Assembly: GCA_015680685.1 (NCBI GenBank)
Contig: MNCI01000271.1
Span: forward strand, 93,626 to 157,625
Direction of reading: 5' to 3'
DNA from: Gnetum montanum
Lineage: Eukaryota; Streptophyta; Gnetopsida; Gnetales; Gnetaceae
DNA: 64,000 nucleotides
A program made the translations under genes and the position numbers. A model generated the notes under the pieces. That model was not told the origin of the DNA. It saw only the letters and a program-made list of their open reading frames with translations, and did not search any database. Every line of letters begins with the position of its first letter. The first letter of the stretch is position 1. This document shows, piece by piece, positions 36,001 to 48,000 of the stretch.

Positions 36001-39000
36001 CTATGAAACCTGAACTATTATAACTCTCTCCATTGTATGTTGTGAGCTAGATCTTATATGAAATTTAAAATACACTTGAGATGCACGGTTACTTCTTTCA
36101 TTTATATGATGGGAAGATTGCATTTTGGAAGTGTAGAAGTCTCCTTGTAGTAAGTCTTTCATTACATAAATGTTTGTACATTTTTTCATACTTAGATTTT
36201 TCTTTCATGCAAAGTAAATATTGTTTATTTATTTTTGCTACAATGTGCTAACCTCATTTATTTATTAGCAATTACATTGTTTTATTTGTTCAAAGAAAAG
36301 AAAGAAAATATATATGTGATCATGTATGTTTATTTGCTTTCCATAAAATTAACCCAGATGAATTATGATTAGAAGCCCTTTGGGCCCTAGGATAATCAAT
36401 TTACCTTAACTCATAGTTAGTAATTAGGTGGATGATACATTTGATTGGTGTGCATTGTGTGAACCATGTAGTATTTTTAGGGATCATTAACTAATCGTTC
36501 TAATAATAATATATTCAACCATATACCTTGAATGGATGGGTTGCATTGTTTATTTATTTTGCATGCACACATATGCTTACTTTGGCTTAATATCCTAAGT
36601 CATTGGACCTAAGGGGGTTGGGTTGCACAACACCTAAAGGTTTTCAATAATGCCTGCATCATTTGTAGGTGTGTACTCAACTCACGTATGATCCATGGTC
36701 ACCTATTTTTGGGGTATATGAGGTTTAGTCCAAAAATGATGGTTGAGCTAAGCTTTGTTTGTGTAGTTTAGAACCTAAAGATAACCTAACTCACGGCCAG
36801 ATGGTGACCAAATTCATTGAGTTGGATGGCCCTCAATGTGGGAATGCAATGCCACCTTGCATGAGCAAAGTTGAAACCTATACATTTTTGATTCCTAGTC
36901 ATTGTTTGAAGCCTATTATAGATTAAATGATTTTGTATGGTGGAAACATAGTGGAGGGCTAGGAGTACGACCAACCACATTCGTTGGTGTTGCTTGTAAA
37001 ATAAAACTTGAAACAGGTAAGTCACACAAATGTTTGATGTTTTTTAGCTTGGCAAGTGATGAGAAGTGTTAGTAGTCACCTTGGATGATGCTAGTATTTT
37101 TAGATGTCATAGTGTTCCTAAAGTTAGATATGCAATAGATGCATCAATCCATAGAATTATGAGAAGTGACAAGGTCTTATTCTATCAACTTGTTAAGTCT
37201 AATGAGAGGAGGAGGTATGTAGGACTTGTAATCATCCCATCATTATGAGTCACATCCTTATTAGTTGCTAATGTAAGTATAAACCCATGTTTTTAGAGGA
37301 TTGGAAAAGAAAAAGAAAATTGTGCTGATCTTTAAAGGGTGGTTATTTAGGGGTCCTACACAAATTGGTTATCTAGCACATTGGAATTTCTGATAACCTA
37401 TATTTACAATTAAATAAATACAAATATAACTAAAATTAAGATATAGAGAAAAATCTATTAGCCTAGAATTAAGGCAAATAATATAAGTGCAAGTACACAC
37501 AAAAATGAACCCAAAGATATTTGCTTGATCTCAAATGAATTTACAAAAGTAGAGTTATTTATGTTTGAAATCTTTTATAAAGAAAATAATTTTTAATATT
37601 AAAATATCATCTATTCGAATGATAATATATGTTAAAATAATAATTTTTTTTCAAATCTATAACATGCATCAAGATGAAGATAGGTATTTTACATTCTTGT
37701 TAGCTTAGTGGTAACAGCCTTGGCATAGAAACTTAAGGTCATAAGTTTGATTCCAATTGGCATACTCGTGGATTTTTAAAAGATTTCTGTAAAAGGAATT
37801 CTGAAACTGCTTTGTCTGGTAGATCTAAGAGGGTCTGAATTGATGTAAGTAAAAATTCAGTTTTAGATTTTATTAGAATCTGTGTATTTTTTCTCAAGCA
37901 ATTTAAATGTAAACTCCTTCTGAAAAATGCATGGTTGTTTGTTTGACACCCGTATTCCATATGGATTTTTTTCCAAAATGTAAATTTGAATAAAACAAGC
38001 ACCTTAACTTCAATTTTAGTGAACCTATGGTTAAACCCTATGTTTTTGAGCATCCTAGACACACTAGTAGGGCCAGATTCCTAGTAATGGATTTTTAACT
38101 AGAAATGGATACATGATTCTAGTTTGAAGATTAAGAATTACAGAGGGTATGGTCTAGGTTTAGGTGAGGTGTCAGATGCTCCATGATTAAAGTGTTATAT
38201 AATCATAATTGCAGAAGTCAGAATGAAATGACATAATCAAATATTCATCATAAGCATAACATCTAAGACAGGAACATTTAATATATGAAAGATTTATAAC
38301 TAAGGATAGATATTAAACAAGCGGAATGTATTCACTTTACTTTAGTAATAGCTTCATCCTATTACTTAGCTCATAGAATAAAAGAGAGTAAAGACTTATT
38401 GAAATGCATCTGTTAGCTTTAATTTTTAATAAATAAACCTATTCAAAATATTAGGGTGTCACGAACCATCCTTAAAATTTTGCTATTACTTAGCAAAAAA
38501 TTGAGCTCAGTTTGATGGCATAAGTACTTAAAAATGTTTACATTTTCAGATGTATTGTTTTTAAGTTTGTATGGAAATTACTGTAACGGCATAGTTAAGA
38601 TTAATTTTCTTTCGTGGTCCTGCCTATATCTTCTTTATTATCCTGTAAGAATCTATAAAAGTAATTTATCGATGAATTTGGTGTCAGATTATTGTCAAAC
38701 AAGCAATTGGAAAAATGCAGTATGCTGGGGTAGCATCTGGGCTTTACGTTGCTTCTCCATTCGGTAGGCTTCTTAATTATTTCTGGTACCTTATGGGCCA
38801 TAGGCTGATTTATCTTTGAATAGGTAAAATGAATGAATGTTTTTATTTTGGAGCCAATGTGGAAGAAATCTATCTCTCATTTGTGTCAATATATTTCATG
38901 CTTTCTGTTTTGGCATTTTGGTTCATGTTTGCTAGTAGAAGAGGGACATCTGCACCCATCTGTGGATCTAGCATGACAAGATTCTTAGTTGCAGGACCTA

Positions 39001-42000
39001 CTGGCTAGACCTACCTCTTGCCCCTTTGCTAGTCTACGCTCCTCTTTTAACATGGGTGTTTTTGCGCTACTGGTAGGGGGATCATGGTTGTGTTGTTTCC
39101 CTCTATTGTGTTATGCCCTCCTTGTTGGGTTGAAGGATGGTTGTGTTCCTCTCCTCATTTGGGGAATGTTTCATTACGTGTTGCTCCTCCTTGGTTTCTT
39201 GTTTGTTCCCCGTTAAAGTCTCTTCAAGGATGACAAATGCATTCCCTCTTTGCAGTCAACTTCTAGGGTTAGAGCTTCTCATTTACTTGTTCAATATCCT
39301 TGGTATCTTAGAGGTGCACCTAGATGCACAATCCTCCTAGAATGATTCTGGATTGTTCGGTAATGATCTAATCTACATGAATTGGTTCCCTAAAGCCAGT
39401 GGTCACCTACTTTAACATGTCGATCTTCCTGAACTCTATTTGGATGTTCGGGACTCCTATTTGAATGGGTTAACGTCAAATAATTTGGAATCAGTTGTGC
39501 CCACGATTGCCTTTTAGCATGGGCTAGGCCTCTAGTTTCAAAGAATTAAGGACTATCCACCAGAATCTGGTCCTTGTCTTCCTCGATGTTGATATTGAAC
39601 TGGATTAAAACCCTGGTGAAGTGTTACAGGCTGAATACTGGTTGATTCCATTCTACTTATTTGAAACGTACTCACTAGCCTACCCAATCCTTTGTCTACA
39701 GCTAGCGGAGATAAACATACCGAACAAACTCTTCAGATACCTATGTTATGCAGCCGTGTAGATTTCATCCTAGACATGGTATTTGGTGACTTTACCATCG
39801 CGGTGGATTTGGAGAGTGGATGCCACCCCTCACCAAGTGCACTTTCAGTTGAATTGGTCATTCTCATACACCAATTCAGAGCCTCTTGAGCCCTTTCCTA
39901 TTTTATTTCTATATTGTATATATCTTTTATTTTATTTGGTACATATGTTGAAAATATTTTTCATTGAGTTTTTTGGATTACTTACAAATTTCATTAAGCT
40001 TTAATTAGCTTTGATTGTATTTTTTGAATCTTCCTACTATTTCCTAGCATTATGTAAAACTTGAAACCACCTGTCTTTATACCCCTGCAGTACATACGGC
40101 CTGTAAAGATGCAATTACATACTTTAAAACTTTAGTTCAAGCATTTAACAAATTTGAAAATAGCACATTGATTACTTGCAATTTTTCACTAAGCACGAAG
40201 GTCAATTTGTGTTCTTTATAGATACTTGAATGATGTGAAACATTTACTTGTACTTATTAAATCATTGTGCGAGTTTTCAGTATCCCTTAGGATGGAATTA
40301 ATGTGAAGCTTTATATTTAAAGTTTAAAAGGTTGGCAGTTGGTAAAGGAAACTAGCAAGTCAGAACATGTTAATGTAAATAATGGGATGTAACAACTTTG
40401 TAATGACTAGAAATTTTCTTTTCAATTTTATAGGAAAGCCAGCTGAAAGCAAAGTAGTTGTTTTACATCGAAATGAAGAAAAGAATTGTACGCTTGTGGA
40501 GGTAATGCTATTCATCTTATTTATATATTGAATTTTAGATATGATAGTTATTTGTTTTTCTGCTATTGTTATTGAAGTGGTATTGCATATCATCATCATC
40601 ATTATCATCCTAGCCTTATCCCAACTACATGTGATCGACAATATGAATTCTTGCACACCATTTCCTTCTACTTAGAGCCAAATAAGCATTAATACCGAAA
40701 TTTTGAATGGTTTTCTTTATGCAAGCAATTCAAGTATGGTTTAGCCTACCTTTTTGTTGGTTCCTCTCAACTTTAAGAAAACAACATTTCCTAACAAGAG
40801 TTTTTTTTGGCCTTCTTAGTACATAACCAAACCATCTAAGACTTTCTTTAATCTTCCCATCTGTAGGTGCCACTCCCAAATTTCTTTTAATAAGAGAGGA
40901 GTTGATTTGATCTTTCCTAGTCACACCTAAAATCCACCTTAGCATACACCTTTGCCGCATGCACACATTGAGCTCCATGCTTGTTGATAAGTCAACATTC
41001 TCCACTACAAAGGATTGTAGGTTTGATAGAAGTTTTGTAGAACTTACCCTTCAACCTAGTAGGAATTCTTCTATGACAGAACACATTGCTAGCTTCCTAC
41101 TATTTCTTCCATCTTACTTCAAGGTTGTTTGATACACCATATTATTAAAATCACCATCCATTTGAACAAGAGATTCCAAGTTTTAATTTGCTTACAATGA
41201 GAAACTTCTTAGTTTTGGATTCTAATCTTTGTATATTCATTACTTGCTTTTCCATTGAAAGTGCGCTCTATGTATTCGATTTTACTTCTACTAATCCTTG
41301 ACCCTTTTGATTCTAGGGTGTTTTCCCAATTCTCCATTTTTGCTATCAGGATTTCCTTAGATTCATCTTCCTAAACAATATCATCAACAAAAGACATAGA
41401 CCAAGGGATGTTAGCTTGAATATCTTTGGTTAGCTCATCCATAATAATGTCAAACAAATAAGGGCTTAGAGTAGATCCTTGGTGTAAACTAACTTTCATA
41501 GGAAAGTCTAAAGTGTCTCCACAAATAGTGTGAACTCAAGTTGTTGCTCCATCATACATATCTTGAATGGTCTTTATTTAGCCGATTGAAACATCCTTCT
41601 CTTACACCTAAATGTTTTCATCAATTGTTGTAGCAAGAAGATAGTTTTCATGGTTGATCTTCCATGCATAAAACCAAACTGATTTTTACGAATTGTTAAT
41701 TTTTGCCTTATGCTTTGTTCAAACCTTTTCCTATTATTTCATGGTATGGATCATAAGCTTAATGCCTCTATAGTCCTCATTGTTTTGGATATATCCCTTG
41801 TTATTGTAGATGGGTACTATAGTGCTTCTACTCCAATAAATTTGTTTACCAAGTAGTCTTTGTATCTCCTATAGACTTTCATACCTTTATTGTTAAGGCT
41901 TGTGCGATTGGGGGGTTTTCTACCCCTTTTTTTTCCTTATTGTACATAGTTTGCATTAATACATTTCCCAAGTTTTTCTAAAAAAAAGTGATAGTCTCTA

Positions 42001-45000
42001 TACCAGGGGCAATCATTGTTAAATAATTAAAATTCAGATTCTATGGAGTAGAGAACAAACAAAATCTCATGTGCTTGTGCAATATGGAAGGAAGAGAAAA
42101 CAATAAAATTTGATATGTACCAAGCTTGAACATCATAATGGATCTTGGAAAATGATTGAGAGATTTTATTCCAAGAAGAAGATGTACAAATGTACACAAA
42201 ATTCATTGATCTAAATATGCAAAACCCTCCCATGACTCAATGATCACCTGCAACGTTTATCATGATCACCAAACACCTGCATAGTGCAACTCCTTACCAC
42301 ACTACCCCAAGTCCTCAACCCAAAGTCTCCACCCTTCTTCAAAAGGATGGGGGACCAAAATTAATGGCAACACCCCTTAATGACTAGGAACCCCCTCCCC
42401 CCATCAGCGAGACTGTGCCACTATCTGACTACATTTGGCCTCGAACCACTGTGTCCTGTAGTCTCAGCGAACTGCAACATGGACCCCAAACTCTCAGCGA
42501 TAGCTAAGGTCTCTGAAGCATCTATGCCAGCACTGCGGTGCAATTGATCCCAGCCCAAGCATCAGTCATTGGTTCTATGCTTTGAGCTGTGCTAGGCCCA
42601 TCTAGTGCTTTGTAATCATCGCTTCCATTCACCTGAGGTCCTTTAAGCATGACACATTCACTTCCCTTCGGGCCTCCTACCTCATGTCCTCCCACCAATG
42701 CTGCCATTGCGCGTGCTCCTCCAACTGTGCCTACTCGGCTGCCAAGCGACACTTTGTTGGTAGCCGTTCCTATGCCTGCTGCATGGTTGTGAACTGTTTC
42801 GCTTTTGCACCCTCCAACTTAGGGCCATGGTTGTTTTGTGCTTGCACCTTGGCTGTTTGCTTGTGTCGTCGCCTCCGTTGGTATTCGATTGTTGGTGCCG
42901 GGTGAGCAACTAGCACACCCCTGCGTCAAAGTGCAAGTATCACCCTTGGGTGCTACCCTGGCCGTTGCCTTCGAAGAGATTCCCAAAAAAAATGGGGCAG
43001 ATTAACAGGAAACCTTGTTGGAGGTGCTTGAGAAAGGTGAAATGCACTCCCACTAGTTTGTTTTGGGGGCGGGGGGTACCTAGACTGTACAAAATATTGC
43101 TCCACCAGGAGCGCTACATCCGTCTAGACCCTTTGTAATCTAGACTTCCGAATGTGCTCGCTAGTAGTCTTGGGAATGGGTCCTATGAAGAACTCCCTCG
43201 CATTAGTCTGTGCCCTTGCAATCGGTGCCACAATCTCCTCTGCATCCTCCACTCCAAGCGCAATAGCTAGCGCTTGCACCATGACCTTAATCCTCCTGCC
43301 CCTGTACTATGTAGCGTCTCCCACCCAGTTGTCATAGAATTGCTAAGTGGGCAAGTTTGGTTCACTTTCCAAGCATTTGAGCATCTCCACCCATCCCATC
43401 CTTTCAATCAATGTCCACACCTTAGGCAAACTGGAGAATTCCATCCATGATGGTTCAAAAAGCAGTCATTGTTCCATGGCCTATGTGGCCTCCCTCCACA
43501 GCACATGTGCTTCTCGAACCATCGTCGTGGCCGTAGGGACCGGCTGCCCCCGAAAAATTAGGGAATTCCTACATTTCCACAGGACCCACAACGTGGCAAG
43601 TTGTAATGAGTCCTTGTGGCACCCTGTGGTGGGAGAGAGATTTGCAGCCAACCACACCTCTTGAGAGAATCAACATCCATAAATAAGATGGTGCAATGTT
43701 TCGAACACCGCTAGCATGGACAGTTGGCTTCCAACCGAATCCCCCTCTCTTAATGTGGCCCTTACTGGTAGCGCCTTGTGTTTGAGCAACCAACTGAATG
43801 CCTTGACCTTCTCGAGGAGATGGTCTTTTCAGATCTCTACCCACCCCTCCTCTTGCAGGTACCAGAATTTAACTAGCTTCTTTGGGTGCTACCCCAATAA
43901 TCCAAGCTACTCCACCAGACCAGCATGGCGGCAAAAATTTTTCCAGAGCTAGGAGCAATTATGTTGAGCCTCCCATCTTCGACATTTCTACCACAAAATC
44001 TACACCCACGATGTTGCTCCGGCCATCTGCCCTTGTGCTTGTTTAGCAGTTGGTGTGTGCCCAAATCCATCTCATCTCCAAACTCGAGAATGCCAATGCC
44101 CCCCGCTAGTTTGGGGTGCGTTGTCACCATCCACAACACCAAATGCATCTTTCTGCCCCCTTTGCTGCCTAACCACACAAACTCCCTCACTATGTGATCA
44201 ATTTTTTTTACCACTGTGGCTAGTAGCATTGCCATAGATGCCGTAAACTGGGCAATTGCCATCAGAATTGTCGCATCCAGCACCATCTTCCCTTTCCTAG
44301 ACAGAAAATGGCTGGTCCAAAGTGTGGTCTGTTGCTGGACCAGCTCCAGCAATTCCTGCCAAGTCATTTGCCTATTCCAATCAAAAATAGGCATTCTTAG
44401 GTATGTGTCATGGGTTTGGCCTGGTAGAATGCCTAACGTCTGTATAATCTTGGCTTGCACCCTTCCATCTGTGTGTGTGAAATAAATGACAGACTTCCCT
44501 TTATTGACTTCGAGGCCTACCTCACGCTACATCCTCTCCATCGCCTGTAACAGAGCCGCAACTTGCGACACTGCAGCCCTGGAAAAAACCATTGTATCCT
44601 GCACATAGTGGGTTGCCACACTGTGTACCCCAACAACATGAAGTCCCTAAACACCTTCGATGAGGCAATAAACAGGAGTGGTGACAACAGATCACCTTGC
44701 CCCAATCCACACCCTATTCTAGCAAACTCGCATAGCCTCTCATCGATGTCAAGAGAGTAGCGACCACCTCGTTGCATTTGGATATAGAGATTGATGAACT
44801 TGACATCAAACCCCTTCTCCATTATTGCCGCTCGGAGTGCCACCCAGCTCACAATGTTGTAGGGCTTGGTGATGTCCAGTTTGAAGCACATGCTCGAAAA
44901 TTTGGCCACCTTAGCCGAGTGCAGGATCTCTTGCAAGAGCAACACTTGGTCTTGTAAATAACGTCCCTTAATGAACCCTGCCTTATGCTTCCCAACCAAT

Positions 45001-48000
45001 TTCTCCATTAGTGGTGCAAGGTGCCCAACTAGCATCTTGGAGAAAACCTACAGCAAAGTAGACCCCAATGGGTCAAAAATGCCCCAGTGATGATGGGTTA
45101 GGGACCTTGGGCAGCAACACTACTCTTGAACAGTTGATTGCCCTTCTAACTTGTTGCCAACTAAGCGTATTGTTGTATGTGTCCAACAAATTAGGTCCTA
45201 GGAGATCCTCATACTCCCTAAAAAATTCAATTGACCATCCATCTGGTCCTAGAGCCTTGTTGATTTGCATGGATTTCATAGCCCCCCGTAGCTCCTCCCG
45301 TGAGAAAGGACGTGGTAAATTAGAGTTATCAACATTTATAATGATCCTTGTGATTGGTAGGGAGCTAGGTTCTGTAGCCTGCCATCTCCATATGTCTTCC
45401 CAAAACTTCTGCAAGGTGTCCAGCTCCCTCCTGTGACTTTGTGGGCCTCCCCCACTGATGCCCTCTAGCAGATACTGGAGTTTGTTCTTGTGGGCCCTAT
45501 TGTGTTTGCTTGTGGCAAATAAGAATCGTGTATGCTTGTGCCCTTCCCGTAGCCAAGTCACCATCAACTACTGTCTCCAATAGCTCTCTTCCTCCCTATC
45601 AAGCTCCTGATGTTCCCTAAACAACTCTTGTTTTTCAATGTTCTAGGCAGCCCTTGTTTCTTGTAGCCTTTGGATCTTCTACAGCTCCTTTTGCACATGC
45701 TATTTGTACCCTCAAAAGCTGTACTTGTCATTTGATGCTTTGGCCTTGATGCCATTTTTTAAAGCCCATAGACCATCCCTCAGGAATTGTCGGGGCTCCT
45801 GCGCCCCAGTACAAGTTTTCTAGATTTTAGCCACCATTGGTTTCAACCAGGCTTTGTGTAACCAGGATTGCTCGAATTTGAAGGGCTGGGGCTCTTGACC
45901 CTCCTCCAACTAGAATTGGCACAAAATGGACCAGTGGTCCAATGCTTGTCTCACTCCTTTCCCTCCGTCGTGATGTTGTACTCTAGCATGAGGTGCTGGC
46001 TCACCCATATTCGATTGATCCTGGTCTAGACGCGATTAGGCCCCCGCCGACGGTTACTCCAAGTGAATTTACACCCTAGAATCTCTAGGTCAATCAACTC
46101 ATATTGATGAAGAAATTCAATGCATGCCTCGGCCCCCGGTGGATCAGTGCAATCATTTCCAAATTTCTCCTAGCAATAGGGCCTCTGGTTGAAATCCCCC
46201 AGTAGCATCCATCTAGCGGTATTGGGGATGACCCTAGCCACATGTCAGAGTTCTTGGACCCAGATCTTCCAATTTTGCACCCTATAAAAATTTGTTATCT
46301 AGAGATCCACTTGTGGCATGTAGACAGTTTGACTCTAATCAGATTCATCCACAAAGTTGATTGGGATTCTGGCTAGAATGGCCAAACCTCCTGCGTGGCC
46401 CCTACTAGGCACAATGTGGGTTGTCCATCCCTTCTAGATTAGCAACTTCCATTCGGTCCTTTGGACCTTTGTTTCTTGTAAACAGACCACCTCGCAACCT
46501 ACCTCCCTAACTATCATTCGTAGGGTATTTTGTTTGTATGGGGTACGTTAGCCCTGATAGTTTTAGGTGAGGATCTTCATAGAGATGTAGACACACATTG
46601 GTGATACACCTCTTGTAGCATTTGTTGCACCCCCAAATCTAGATCCAGTTGCATGGATTTCTTGTGCATTGTTGTCTTATCAGGCCGACCAATCTTGGTG
46701 TTCAGCCTGAGCACCTTCGCTCCGAGCATGCCCTTCGCTTGCTTGGGCTGTATGTCTTTCATTTTTGGCTTAGTAGAGCCCCATCCCATTGTAATCCATT
46801 CCCCCAATGGGGGTAATTGTAGCACTGAAGTCGGCAGCTCGATAACCTTTGGAGTCAACATAGTGTGAGGAAAGCCAGGGACCTTTGCCATCCCCCCATC
46901 CGTAGATGACCCCTTTGATTTGCCACATGCCAACAACGGGTATTCAACACCCTCCTCCACTTGAGGTGGCAGATCTTCCTTCATTAGTCGCTGTCCAGTC
47001 CTGCTTCCCACCGCGGTTTGGGGTTGTGGGTGTTTGTACTGTGGTCCTCCATTTCCCGTTGAGGACGACCCTACTTCCAGGTCTAGCCCATCCTACCCAC
47101 AAGACTCTAGCCCTAAGCAGCCTCGATTGGCCCTCAATAGTGTTTTGATTTTGAGTGCCTTTTCCCATAGATCTTACATCCTGGATGCTCCTCCTTGCAC
47201 ACTGTTGACAGGTTCTCAAATTTAATGCATATCTTTTCTTTCCTGCCAACAGTGTCTAGCATGACCTCCGCAACTCTATCCTTTGTGCTCAGTGATCTCC
47301 AAATGTAGAAACATGCATACGCCATTTGGTCCATGGACTTGGTAAATGCATCGAACTTAATAAAATCTCCAAATAGCCCTGCCAGAGACTTCAAAGACCC
47401 TAGTTCCTAGTATTCCAATGGAAAATCAAACAACTAGATCGAAATCGGTGCACGATTGAAGAGGCATTGATCTCAATGTGTGCTAGGTCTCCAGGGAGCT
47501 AGGGCTAGTCTATGGGCTCCATAGAACCACAGACCCCCTAGCAACACCCTGTCTGTTTCCTCCATTGTGGAAAAAGTGAGTAGTAGCCGATTGTTTGCTA
47601 GACTCTAAATGTGGACGTCCTCGAACCCCCAGGTCATGCGGACCCATTTTCAAATGAGGTCCGTATGCAACCTTACTCCCTCAGAAAGAAATTTCCCCAA
47701 CAGACTCCTCTCCAGTTCTTGCATGGCCTCCTTGGGTGGACGCCCAACCCTGACCCGCATGGCCGCTCCTTCCCTCGAGTAGGTGTCAAAATTGACACCA
47801 TTGCCCATCTGCGAGGGCCCTCTAATCTTTGTTGCTTGCACTTCGTCCTCAACAATCACCTGGCTATGCATGGGCTCGTCAATGATCTGGCTAGTCCTCC
47901 CACTCGTGACAGGCGTTGCTTCCGCTCCCATCACTGCTACCGCTCTCGCTTCGGTTGCCGCTCTTGCTCCCATCATTTCAGCCGTTGTTCCCTTAGAAAA

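Noticed and set aside
38534-38767. 77-codon frame over exon 5
   Set aside because: It is in the wrong phase; the exon reads in the adjacent frame, which joins exons 4 and 6.
41389-41400. VDD motif in the RTE fragment as a telomerase or host RT
   Set aside because: Surrounding blocks are standard RTE LINE RT, with stops.
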